The translations under genes were made by a program, and so were the position numbers. This document shows positions 5,640 to 13,148 of a DNA stretch of 20,667 nucleotides, one piece after another; positions within the stretch are counted from its first letter, which is position 1; each line of letters starts with the position of its first letter. The notes under the pieces are model-generated. The model did not search any database, was not told the origin of the DNA, and saw nothing but the letters and a program-made list of their open reading frames with translations. Source of the stretch: an uncultured bacterium (GTDB lineage Bacteria; Patescibacteriota; Minisyncoccia; Phycocordibacterales; CAWITU01); the NCBI GenBank assembly GCA_903958115.1, contig CAJBRS010000108.1, positions 1 through 20,667 on the forward strand, written 5' to 3'.

Positions 5640-7385
5640 ATGAGTTTTTTAGATATCTTAGTCAAAAGAAAGCTAATCGGCGAAAACGATGTTTCACCCA
5701 TTGTTGAAGAGTCAAAAAATAGTGGCTTAAGTCTTGATGAGGTCTTAAATCGTCGAGGTATTGCTGAAGCAGATATACTTACGGCCAAAGGTGAGTATAT
5801 GCAAATCCCTACCAGAGATTTATCTGAGGTTGAAATACCTTACGATATTCTGAAGTATATTCCTGAAGAATCAGCCATGCATTATGAGATTATCCCTCTC
5901 GATTTAAAAGACGGGGTACTTGAGGTTGGTATAGTAAATCCAGACAATATCGAGGCACGTGACGCTTTGAACTTCATTAGTTCTAAGTTGAATATGCCGT
6001 TTAAGTTTTTCTTGATAAGTGAGACAGACTTTAGTCGTATTGCGGAGACTTACAAAGGTCTCTCCGGTCAGGTGACAAAAGCTCTAAGTGAATTTGAGAC
6101 AGAAATGTCTGACGAAGAGAAAGAAATTGAAAGAGAGAAGAAGGAAGAAAAAGCTGCAGCCGAAGCTGGCCCAGGACAAGGTCCTCAAGTGGTGGGGGAT
6201 ATAGTTGAAGATGCTCCGGTGACAAAAATTGTGGCCACTATTTTGCGTTACGCTATTGAAGGAGGGGCTTCGGACGTACACATTGAACACATGAAAGATA
6301 AGGTAAGAGTTCGATTTCGTGTGGACGGTGTTCTAAATACTAGTTTGATTTTGCCAGTCAAGGTTCATCCAGCAGTGGTGGCCAGAATCAAGGTTCTCTC
6401 TAACATGAAACTTGATGAGAAACGAAAGCCTCAGGACGGTCGTTTCAGTGCTCACATTGATGGCCGAAAGATCGACTTCCGTATTTCTACTTTCCCAGCT
6501 TATTACGGAGAGAAGATCGTGATGCGAATCTTGGATGAAGAGCGTGGTGTAAAAGATATTGATCAGATTGGTATTACTCCTGAAAATCTAAAATTGATTA
6601 TGGATGCGATTGATAGACCATACGGAATGATTCTTATTTCTGGCCCTACTGGATCTGGAAAAACAACAACACTGTATTCTATGTTGAAAGAAGTAGACAA
6701 AGAAGAAATGAACGTGCTTTCTCTTGAAGATCCTGTGGAGTACAACATTGATGGAATGAGTCAGTCACAGGTTCGACCAGAAATTGGGTACACCTTTGCA
6801 TCTGGTCTTCGTACAACACTGCGACAAGACCCCGATATTATCATGGTGGGAGAGATTCGAGATAAAGAAACAGCTCAGCTTGCAGTGCAGGCGGCTCTTA
6901 CAGGTCACTTGGTGTTCTCTACTATTCACACCAACGACTCTATTGGTATCATTCCTCGTCTTATAGACATGGGAGTTGATCCTTACCTTATTGCGCCTAC
7001 TCTCATTCTTGGTATGGCTCAGAGATTGGTGGGAACGATACCTCCAAGCGGTGGAACCCCTTTGCCTGTAGATGGAAGTCTTAAAATCATGTTTGATAAA
7101 GAATTTGAAGATTTACCAGAAGAATATCGAAATAAAATAGCTTTCCCTAAAGAGGTGCTTGGTATCAAGCCAACTCCAGAATATCCAAAGGGTACTCACG
7201 GCCGAGCAGCGGTTTTTGAAGCATTTAAAATGGATCGAGAACTAGAAGCTGTAATTCTAAAAGAACCAACTGATATAGCTATTAGGAAATATCTTAGAAA
7301 TAAAGGCATGTTGACTCTGAAAGAGGATGCTATTTTGAAGGTGTTTAGAGGGGAAGTGCCCGTTGAAGAGATTAATAAATTATAG
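5640..7385 (+). CDS. pilB: Type IV pilus extension ATPase PilB/GspE
   Basis: This hexameric cytoplasmic ATPase powers pilin polymerisation. The 581-residue product has an N-terminal MshEN-type domain (about 1-140), a charged linker rich in Glu and Lys (about 152-174) and the T2SSE core. Motifs: GGASDVHIE (208-216), Walker A GPTGSGKT (335-342), Asp box SLEDPVEY (361-368), Walker B region DPDIIMVGEIRD (397-408) and His box TGHLVFSTIHTND (421-433). After AQRLVGTI, where most PilB/GspE proteins carry a four-cysteine zinc site, the sequence reads PPSGGTPLPVDGS; I find no cysteine in the whole protein. The start is 3 nt after the preceding stop. The family call is secure. Confidence 0.97.
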   Translation: MSFLDILVKRKLIGENDVSPIVEESKNSGLSLDEVLNRRGIAEADILTAKGEYMQIPTRDLSEVEIPYDILKYIPEESAMHYEIIPLDLKDGVLEVGIVNPDNIEARDALNFISSKLNMPFKFFLISETDFSRIAETYKGLSGQVTKALSEFETEMSDEEKEIEREKKEEKAAAEAGPGQGPQVVGDIVEDAPVTKIVATILRYAIEGGASDVHIEHMKDKVRVRFRVDGVLNTSLILPVKVHPAVVARIKVLSNMKLDEKRKPQDGRFSAHIDGRKIDFRISTFPAYYGEKIVMRILDEERGVKDIDQIGITPENLKLIMDAIDRPYGMILISGPTGSGKTTTLYSMLKEVDKEEMNVLSLEDPVEYNIDGMSQSQVRPEIGYTFASGLRTTLRQDPDIIMVGEIRDKETAQLAVQAALTGHLVFSTIHTNDSIGIIPRLIDMGVDPYLIAPTLILGMAQRLVGTIPPSGGTPLPVDGSLKIMFDKEFEDLPEEYRNKIAFPKEVLGIKPTPEYPKGTHGRAAVFEAFKMDRELEAVILKEPTDIAIRKYLRNKGMLTLKEDAILKVFRGEVPVEEINKL

Positions 7386-7391
7386 TACAAT
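7386..7391 (+). promoter_or_regulatory. Possible -10 box before the response regulator
   Basis: TACAAT, directly after the pilB stop, ends 8 nt before the ATG at 7400. The spacing is that of the other candidate leaderless genes here, but there is no TGn extension. Confidence 0.3.
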
Positions 7392-7399
7392 TATTATAT

Positions 7400-7795
7400 A
7401 TGGATACTCCAATTAAGAGAAAAATTTTCATAGTTGATGATGATAAGTTTCTTCTCAGTATGTACTCGATCAAATTCCAAAAGGAAGGATTTGATGTTGT
7501 TGTGGCTGTTGATGGTAACGATGCTTTAACAAAACTAAGAGAGGGTTTGGTGCCTGATGTAATAATTTTGGACATTGTTATGCCGGTAATGGATGGGCTA
7601 GAGTTACTTCAAAAGATCAGAGATGAGCACTTGGTGCAAGAAAGCGTCATTATTATCCTAAGCAATCAAGGTCAGTCTTCAGATATTGAAAAAGCAAAGC
7701 AACTCGGAGTTGAGGGATATATTGTTAAAGCCACCACCATCCCATCTGAGGTATTAGCAGAAGTTAAAAAAGTTTTAGCTCGTCACAATAAATAA
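7400..7795 (+). CDS. Single-domain CheY-like response regulator
   Basis: The 131-residue product is one receiver domain with no output domain. The acidic pocket is Asp13-Asp14-Asp15 in IFIVDDDKF. The phospho-acceptor is Asp58 in VIILDIVMPVMDG. The switch Ser is Ser88 in IILSNQ, and the conserved Lys is Lys110 in YIVKA. It lies between the two motor ATPases, 14 nt after pilB and 6 nt before pilT, so it may control pilus extension versus retraction by protein contact, as PilG/PilH do for Pseudomonas pili. No histidine kinase is encoded in the window. The domain call is certain; the pilus role is inferred from position. Confidence 0.93.
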   Translation: MDTPIKRKIFIVDDDKFLLSMYSIKFQKEGFDVVVAVDGNDALTKLREGLVPDVIILDIVMPVMDGLELLQKIRDEHLVQESVIIILSNQGQSSDIEKAKQLGVEGYIVKATTIPSEVLAEVKKVLARHNK

Positions 7796-7801
7796 AAAAA
7801 T

Positions 7802-8863
7802 ATGGATTATGCAGCTGAATTAGACGAATTAATTTCGACAGTTATTCGCGAGGGTGGATCAGACCTCCACCTTTCCGAAGGAAGGCATCCTACTATTAGA
7901 GTATCTAGCTCTCTCATTCCTTTGGTTAAGAGAGATATCTTAAAACATGAAGATACTAAGGGGTTTTTGGAAATTTTAACAACAAAGGAAAACAATGAAC
8001 TTTTTTATAAAGAAAAGGAGCTTGATTTTTCTTACAACTATAAAAATCAATTTCGTTTTAGAGGAAATGCTTACTTTCAGCAAGGATACGTCAGTATCGC
8101 TTTGCGTTTGATTCCAAAACAAATCAAAACCCTAGAAGAGCTCCATCTACCACAGATTTTAAATAATTTTTGCAGAAAGACTCAGGGTTTCTTTCTTGTC
8201 GTTGGTCCGGTAGGGCAGGGTAAGACAACTACCCTTGCATCTATGATTGAACTTATTAATCAAGAGCGTGCGGAACATGTCATCACTATTGAAGATCCAA
8301 TTGAGTATGTCTATGAACAAAAGAAATCCATTATAGATCAACGAGAGGTGCGCACTGATACGAAAGATTTTAGTACAGCTTTGACTAATGTCTTGCGAGA
8401 AGATGTCAATGTGATTCTACTTGGTGAGATGCGTGACCCTGAAACAATGGCTGCGGCCGTGACAGCAGCTGAGACTGGACACCTCGTATTTTCCACACTT
8501 CACACAAACAACGCCGCACAAACTATCGATCGCATTATCGACTCATTCCCAGCCGAACAACAAAATCAAATTCGCATTCAGCTAGCCAGCTCATTGATTG
8601 GTGTATTTTCTCAGCGTCTTATTCCACGCATATCTGGTGGTCTTATTCCTGTCTGCGAATTATTGTTGGTAAATGATGCTGTAGCGAACCTGATTCGAGA
8701 AAAAAGAACTCATGAGATCAATACGGTTATTGAGACTGGTTCTGAAGGGGGAATGATCGATATGAACAGATCAATTGCTGAGTTGGTTCGTCGAGGAGAG
8801 ATAAGTCTTGAGAATGCCTATTTACATGCATTCAATCCTAAAATCTTAGAGAAACTACTTTAA
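7802..8863 (+). CDS. pilT: Type IV pilus retraction ATPase PilT
   Basis: PilT is the hexameric motor that depolymerises the pilus and drives twitching and DNA uptake. The 353-residue product has the PAS-like N-domain with GGSDLHLSEG (18-27), Walker A GPVGQGKT (135-142), Asp box TIEDPIEYV (162-170), Walker B region VILLGEMRDPET (204-215) and His box TGHLVFSTLHTNN (225-237). The C-terminal retraction motif, usually AIRNLIRE, is AVANLIRE here (293-300). The stretch before Walker B reads REDVN where the family usually has R(Q/E)DPD. Both changes are departures from the norm but the catalytic residues are intact. It could be a second PilT-type paralogue rather than the main retraction motor. Confidence 0.95.
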   Translation: MDYAAELDELISTVIREGGSDLHLSEGRHPTIRVSSSLIPLVKRDILKHEDTKGFLEILTTKENNELFYKEKELDFSYNYKNQFRFRGNAYFQQGYVSIALRLIPKQIKTLEELHLPQILNNFCRKTQGFFLVVGPVGQGKTTTLASMIELINQERAEHVITIEDPIEYVYEQKKSIIDQREVRTDTKDFSTALTNVLREDVNVILLGEMRDPETMAAAVTAAETGHLVFSTLHTNNAAQTIDRIIDSFPAEQQNQIRIQLASSLIGVFSQRLIPRISGGLIPVCELLLVNDAVANLIREKRTHEINTVIETGSEGGMIDMNRSIAELVRRGEISLENAYLHAFNPKILEKLL

Positions 8864-8866
8864 ACT

Positions 8867-10075
8867 ATGTTATTTAATTACAAAGCTATAAGCGATAGTG
8901 GGGAAGAGCAATCAGGGTCAGTCGACGCTGTTAATGTTGACGTTGCTATTGCCTCGCTTCAGCGACGTGGTTTGATTATTTCAGCTATCAAGTCAGCGGA
9001 AGATTCCAATAGTCTTCTCAGTATGAACATTAAGTGGTTTGATCATGTCACAAACAAGGAAATTGTTATTTTGTCTCGCCAGATGGCTACTTTGTTTGAG
9101 GCGCAAGTATCTGCTCTTCGTATTTTTCGATTGTTGGCTGGTGAAGCTGAAAATGCAACCTTACGCACAGTTTTGGCTGCCGTTGCTGATGATATACAGG
9201 GAGGCGCGACCATCTCAGATTCTTTAGCTAAACATCCTAAAGTTTTCTCGACCTTCTATGTAAACATGGTGAGGTCTGGAGAAGAATCTGGAAAGTTGGA
9301 TGAGGTGTTCGTTTACTTGGCTGATTACTTGGATAGAAATTATGCCGTATCATCAAAGGCAAAAAATGCCCTAATCTACCCCGCGTTCGTTGTTTTCACA
9401 TTTTGTACAGTTATGATTTTGATGCTCACTTTGGTTATTCCAAAGATTAGCGGTATTTTGACTGACGCCGGTCAGCAGGTGCCTGTGTATACCCAGATTG
9501 TTATCGATATTTCCAACCTGTTCGTCAATTACGGCATTTTCATGATAATCCTTATTCTTATTGGAGGGATTGTTTTCTGGCAGTATTTTAAGACTAAGTC
9601 AGGTAAAGATTCTATGGCTGGCTTGAAACTCAACCTTCCTTATATTGGGACACTTTATCGCAAACTATACCTTTCTCGTATCGCTGACAACATGAATACA
9701 ATGATCGTTTCTGGTATTCCTATGGTTAAGGTGATTGAGCTAACAGCCGCCGTTGTGGATAATAGAATTTTTGAAGGAATCATGAATGATGTGCTTGTGT
9801 CAGTTAAAGAGGGTAATGCTTTGTCAGAAGCTTTGGGCAAACATAAGGAAATTCCTAGCATATTCGTTCAGATGGCCAGAATTGGTGAGGAGACTGGCCA
9901 GCTTGGTCACATTCTTGATACTTTGGCTAAGTTCTATCAGCGTGAAGTGATAAACGCTGTGGATACACTTGTGGACTTGATTGAACCGGTCATGATTGTG
10001 CTTCTAGGCCTTGGTGTAGGCTTTCTATTGGCCTCTGTTCTTATTCCGATTTACAACATTTCTAGCTCTATCTAG
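8867..10075 (+). CDS. pilC: Type IV pilus platform protein PilC
   Basis: PilC is the polytopic inner-membrane core on which PilB and PilT act. The 402-residue product has two T2SSF domains. The first (about 65-190) carries MVRSGEESGKLDEV (134-147), and the second (about 265-395) carries MARIGEETGQLGHIL (336-350). Transmembrane helices lie near 171-191, 221-240 and 374-396. Length and motif spacing match the family. It starts 3 nt after pilT and closes the first block of the operon. The next gene has its own promoter. Confidence 0.97.
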   Translation: MLFNYKAISDSGEEQSGSVDAVNVDVAIASLQRRGLIISAIKSAEDSNSLLSMNIKWFDHVTNKEIVILSRQMATLFEAQVSALRIFRLLAGEAENATLRTVLAAVADDIQGGATISDSLAKHPKVFSTFYVNMVRSGEESGKLDEVFVYLADYLDRNYAVSSKAKNALIYPAFVVFTFCTVMILMLTLVIPKISGILTDAGQQVPVYTQIVIDISNLFVNYGIFMIILILIGGIVFWQYFKTKSGKDSMAGLKLNLPYIGTLYRKLYLSRIADNMNTMIVSGIPMVKVIELTAAVVDNRIFEGIMNDVLVSVKEGNALSEALGKHKEIPSIFVQMARIGEETGQLGHILDTLAKFYQREVINAVDTLVDLIEPVMIVLLGLGVGFLLASVLIPIYNISSSI

Positions 10076-10087
10076 AATGGCGGTAAG

Positions 10088-10096
10088 TTTTCCACA
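10088..10096 (+). promoter_or_regulatory. DnaA-box-like site upstream of the pilin promoter
   Basis: TTTTCCACA fits the relaxed DnaA consensus TTWTNCACA and lies about 30 bp upstream of the pilin -10 box, where an activator or repressor could bind. It may be chance. Confidence 0.2.
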
Positions 10097-10122
10097 GCCC
10101 ATATTTTCAAAGCTGGTTTTGC

Positions 10123-10131
10123 TGGTATAAT
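10123..10131 (+). promoter_or_regulatory. Extended -10 promoter of the major pilin gene
   Basis: TGGTATAAT is a perfect TGnTATAAT box. Transcription would start near 10138, giving a 5' leader of about 58 nt, long for this window. A weak TTTTCA at 10104-10109 could be a -35 with 16-nt spacing. With the terminator at 10665 it makes the pilin a separate unit. Confidence 0.65.
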
Positions 10132-10195
10132 AGCTAGCATAGGTCAAAACAAATTATTTATTAGAAAGTCTTATTAATACATTAAAATTTTAAAA

Positions 10196-10642
10196 ATGAA
10201 GAAATCACAAGGTTTTACACTTATCGAGTTGCTCGTCGTGATCGCCATCATCGGTATCTTGGCTTCCGTCGTCTTGGCTTCTCTTAACACCGCACGAAGT
10301 AAAGGTTCTGATGCTGCTGTAAAAGGTGCTATGGCAAACTTCCGAGCTCAAGCTGCTCTCTACTACGATTCAAATGGTCAGAGTTATGGTTCCGATATGG
10401 CAGCAGGTGTATGTACTGGTGGTACAGGTCTTTTTGCTGATACTGCATCTAAAAACTTTATTACAAACATCAACACAAACGCTGGTTCTGCTGGTGCTTA
10501 CTGTAATATCAAGCAGGCTTCAAGTAGCTGGGCTATGGTAGCTCCTCTTAAGGGTGGAGGTAACTGGTGTGTTGATAGCAGTGGATACTCCGGAACAACT
10601 TCAAGTGCTACAGCTTTTGCGACAGACAATCTTTGTCAGTAA
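10196..10642 (+). CDS. pilA: Type IV pilin, probable major subunit
   Basis: The 148-residue product has a class III leader MKKSQG, cleaved before Phe7, and the pilin helix FTLIELLVVIAIIGILASVV with Glu at mature position 5. The globular part carries four cysteines that could form two disulfides, and is rich in Gly, Ser and Ala. Reasons to call it the major pilin are its own extended -10 promoter, a strong terminator directly after the gene, a long leader, and many C-ending codons (ATC, GTC, CTC, TAC) in the first third, unlike its T- and A-ending neighbours. That codon bias points to high expression. A major pilin elsewhere in the genome cannot be excluded. Confidence 0.93.
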   Translation: MKKSQGFTLIELLVVIAIIGILASVVLASLNTARSKGSDAAVKGAMANFRAQAALYYDSNGQSYGSDMAAGVCTGGTGLFADTASKNFITNINTNAGSAGAYCNIKQASSSWAMVAPLKGGGNWCVDSSGYSGTTSSATAFATDNLCQ

Positions 10643-10664
10643 TTCGGTTGATTCTCTAGTCTCC

Positions 10665-10696
10665 GAAAAACCCGCCAACTGGCGGGTTTTTCTTTT
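10665..10696 (+). terminator. Intrinsic terminator of the pilin gene
   Basis: A perfect 12-bp stem, GAAAAACCCGCC (10665-10676) with GGCGGGTTTTTC (10681-10692), has the loop AACT and is followed by TTTT. It separates the pilin mRNA from the minor pilin genes. Confidence 0.93.
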
Positions 10697-10709
10697 GGTG
10701 AGTTAGGTG

Positions 10710-10718
10710 TGATATAAT
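10710..10718 (+). promoter_or_regulatory. Extended -10 promoter of the minor pilin block
   Basis: TGATATAAT matches TGnTATAAT fully and ends 8 nt before the ATG at 10727, so the transcript would start 0-2 nt upstream of the start codon. Confidence 0.65.
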
Positions 10719-10726
10719 TTAATTGC

Positions 10727-11158
10727 ATGAAAAGTTCTTCTATCAGAAAAAATGGTTTTACATTGATTGAAATTTTAGTAGTTGTCTCTATTATGGGGAT
10801 ACTGCTTTCTATTGTGATGGAAAATATTGGTTCAGCTCAGGCGCGATCTCGTGATCACAAAAGAATCTCTGATATCAAATCTCTTCAGCTAGCTTTGGAG
10901 CAATACTACGATGGTAATAATGCTTTTCCGACAGCCGGCAATTTGAGTGTTTTGGCCCCAGCCTACGTTCCATCTATACAGACTGATCCTTCGACAAAAG
11001 CACCATATGATTATTCAACTGGTTTAAATAATAATTCTTTCTGTCTTGGCGCACAGCTAGAAATAACTTCTACTACGAGCCTAAGTGATGATGCTGGGTG
11101 CTCCACCGGAGTTACTCCAACCAATCCTGCTAATTATTATACTTTGAGAAATCCTTAA
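10727..11158 (+). CDS. Type IV pilin-like protein (PilE/GspG type)
   Basis: The 143-residue product has a ten-residue leader ending in Gly10, then FTLIEILVVVSIMGILLSIV with Glu5. The region after the helix, ARSRDHKRISDIKSLQLALE followed by YYDGNNAFP, is the usual GspG/PilE pattern. Near the C-terminus, DPSTKAPYDYST resembles the calcium-loop region of major pseudopilins. Two cysteines (residues 106 and 125) could form the C-terminal disulfide loop. It starts a new unit after the pilin terminator, with a promoter that would give a leaderless mRNA, and ends 5 nt before pilD. It could be a minor pilin or an alternative major subunit. Confidence 0.9.
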   Translation: MKSSSIRKNGFTLIEILVVVSIMGILLSIVMENIGSAQARSRDHKRISDIKSLQLALEQYYDGNNAFPTAGNLSVLAPAYVPSIQTDPSTKAPYDYSTGLNNNSFCLGAQLEITSTTSLSDDAGCSTGVTPTNPANYYTLRNP

Positions 11159-11163
11159 TCTTT

Positions 11164-11967
11164 ATGATTTTATTTGGCATTTTATTTTTTGTCCTAGGTA
11201 CTATCATCGGTAGTTTTTTGAATGTGGTAGCTATTAGATACAATACAGGGCGTTCGAATGGGGGACGATCTAGTTGTTATTCTTGCAACAAAGCCCTCTC
11301 TTGGTACGAGCTTTTTCCGGTTTTTAGTTTTATTTTTTTGCGAGGAAGATGCCATCACTGCAAGAGTAAAATTTCTTGGCAGTATCCACTTGTGGAGCTT
11401 GCGACAGGTATTATTTTCTTAGCTCTTTTTGTGTTCCTAAATACTTCATACTCTGTACTCTTCTCTTCATACTACATACTTTATACTTACTACGCTGTAA
11501 TTTTCTGCCTCCTCATTATCATCTCTATTTATGATTTTCGTCATAAAATTATTCCTGATAGTTTCTCTTATGCTTTTTCTCTAATTTCTACAATCCATCT
11601 GTTTTTTGGAAATACCTCCGGATGGGATTTCTTAGCCGGGCCGATTTTCTTTCTTCCATTTTATCTTATATGGCGTGTTTCTGATGGAAAGTGGATGGGA
11701 CTTGGCGATGGTAAGCTCGTCTTGGGTATAGGTTGGCTCTTAGGATTGATTGATGGTCTGTCGGCTATTGTTCTAGCTTTTTTGATCGGCGCTACGGTGG
11801 CCTTGGGTATTATGGTCTATCAAAAAATAGTTTCTCATTCTCGTCGAGGACTTCATTTCAAAAGTGAAATTCCTTTTGGTCCTTTTTTAATTCTCGGTAC
11901 AGTACTAATTTTCTTTTTTAGGTGGGATATTATGAGTCTTCACGCTCTTCTTTCTATGATACAATAA
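11164..11967 (+). CDS. pilD: Prepilin peptidase PilD
   Basis: PilD is the membrane aspartyl protease that cleaves prepilin leaders and N-methylates the new N-terminus. The 267-residue product has the N-terminal domain with IGSFLNVVAIR (15-25) and a four-cysteine zinc site at Cys38, Cys41, Cys63 and Cys66. The catalytic aspartates are Asp124 in YDFRHKIIPD and Asp182 in GLGDGKL. Several transmembrane helices follow. Residues about 93-110 (NTSYSVLFSSYYILYTYY) are low in complexity and are encoded by a TATACTT/CATACTT repeat also found at two other places in this window. It sits among the pilins it processes. Confidence 0.96.
   Translation: MILFGILFFVLGTIIGSFLNVVAIRYNTGRSNGGRSSCYSCNKALSWYELFPVFSFIFLRGRCHHCKSKISWQYPLVELATGIIFLALFVFLNTSYSVLFSSYYILYTYYAVIFCLLIIISIYDFRHKIIPDSFSYAFSLISTIHLFFGNTSGWDFLAGPIFFLPFYLIWRVSDGKWMGLGDGKLVLGIGWLLGLIDGLSAIVLAFLIGATVALGIMVYQKIVSHSRRGLHFKSEIPFGPFLILGTVLIFFFRWDIMSLHALLSMIQ
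11441..11493 (+). repeat. TATACTT/CATACTT repeat inside pilD
   Basis: This stretch is made of short variants of (C/T)ATACTT, including CTTCATACT twice and TTTATACTT. Related sequence occurs at 18318-18350 (same strand) and, reversed, at 13714-13741. Here it is in frame and encodes a Tyr/Ser-rich segment before the catalytic Asp124. Confidence 0.6.
11957..11965 (+). promoter_or_regulatory. Extended -10-like box within the end of pilD
   Basis: TGATACAAT, one mismatch from TGnTATAAT, ends 8 nt before the ATG at 11974 and lies inside the last codons of pilD. It would give a leaderless mRNA for the GspH-like gene. Confidence 0.45.
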
Positions 11968-11973
11968 TTAAGC

Positions 11974-12588
11974 ATGAAATCAGGTTTTACTCTCGTTGAA
12001 ATGCTCGTTGTGGTGGCCATCTTCACTGTTATCAGTGCTGTGGCCTTGTTTAATCAGACAAAATTTTCGAGTGATATGGTTATTACTAACCTCGCTTTTG
12101 AAGTAGCTCTGGAAATGCGCCAAGCACAGACTTATGGTATTGGAGTGCGTGGAACATCTGTAAGCGGATCTAATTTTCAGTATGGATACGGAGTTCATTT
12201 TGGTGGCGGCCAAGACAACAAAACTTTCTTGCTATTTGCTGATAGTGGCACAACAAAATATGCATATGATTCTGGAGATACTTTGTTAGACACCTTCCAC
12301 TTATCCGGAGGCAATACTATTGCTGAGATTTGTGATAACCAATCATCAGCAATGACTACAGGGCCAAACGCTCCATATTGTTATAAGGATTTACCTCTAC
12401 ACTCTTTAGACATTTCTTTTGTTAGACCAAATCCAGAAGCGCATACTATTTTTGACGCTGATACTACTGTTGATGTGGCGCCTGTGTACATTGTGCTCCG
12501 GTCAGCTTTAGGGGATAAGTGTAAGACAGTTCAACTTTATTCTACAGGCCAGATTTCTGTTGTTCCTTCTAATACTCCATGCCCATGA
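11974..12588 (+). CDS. GspH/FimT-type minor pilin
   Basis: The 204-residue product has a very short leader MKSG, then FTLVEMLVVVAIFTVISAVA with Glu5. The next segment, DMVITNLAFEVALEMRQAQTYGIGVRG, matches the GspH/FimT family, in which this helix is followed by a beta-rich globular domain. Later parts include YGYGVHF and a C-terminal CKTVQLYSTGQISV strand. Such proteins form part of the pilus tip or priming complex. The stop overlaps the next start, indicating coupling. Confidence 0.87.
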   Translation: MKSGFTLVEMLVVVAIFTVISAVALFNQTKFSSDMVITNLAFEVALEMRQAQTYGIGVRGTSVSGSNFQYGYGVHFGGGQDNKTFLLFADSGTTKYAYDSGDTLLDTFHLSGGNTIAEICDNQSSAMTTGPNAPYCYKDLPLHSLDISFVRPNPEAHTIFDADTTVDVAPVYIVLRSALGDKCKTVQLYSTGQISVVPSNTPCP

Positions 12589-13148
12589 TGAAAAACAAAG
12601 GATTTACATTGGTTGAGATGATTGTGGCTGTCGGGCTTTTTGCTATTGTCATGGTTGTGGCTACAGGAGCCATCTTTAGTATTGTGGGTGCTAATCGTTC
12701 AGCTCAATCTCTTAACTCCGCAATTACTAACTTTAGCTTTGCCGCTGAGAGTATGGTGAGAGATATAAGAACAGGACATGGTTATGTTTGTGGTGATAAA
12801 ATTGTGCCGATTTCTTCTGTTCCGACAGACTGCGCAACTAATTCTACTGTCGATAATTCCGCTATTGCTTTTACGAATGCTGACAATATTCAGGTTAGTT
12901 ATTTCTTGGATTCAACCACTCATCAGATAATGAGGTTGGTGAATGGTGCGTCTATGCCAATAGCTATTACTGCTCCAGAGGTAGTAATACAATCAATGGA
13001 TTTCTACGTTGTGGGTGCGGCTGATAGCTCTCCGAAACTTCAACCCAAAGTTTTGCTTATTATAAAAGGTTATGCAGGGACGGGTAAGAGCCAGTCTGGT
13101 TTTGATATTCAGACACTTATTTCTCAACGATTACTTAACACACAATGA
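12585..13148 (+). CDS. PilW/GspJ-type minor pilin
   Basis: The product is about 187 residues with leader MMKNKG and the pilin helix FTLVEMIVAVGLFAIVMVVA, including Glu5. After the helix, NFSFAAESMVRDIRTGHGYVCG is the typical GspJ/PilW arrangement. Three in-frame ATGs lie close together (12579, 12585, 12588). I take 12585 because it forms the ATGA overlap with the stop of the preceding gene, the junction type seen elsewhere in this operon. The choice alters only the leader. The stop again overlaps the next start as ATGA. Confidence 0.85.
   Translation: MMKNKGFTLVEMIVAVGLFAIVMVVATGAIFSIVGANRSAQSLNSAITNFSFAAESMVRDIRTGHGYVCGDKIVPISSVPTDCATNSTVDNSAIAFTNADNIQVSYFLDSTTHQIMRLVNGASMPIAITAPEVVIQSMDFYVVGAADSSPKLQPKVLLIIKGYAGTGKSQSGFDIQTLISQRLLNTQ

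Noticed and set aside
4738..13148. Recoded genetic code (UGA as glycine)
   Set aside because: TGA ends several pilus genes in ATGA overlaps with a correct downstream start, so UGA acts as a stop.
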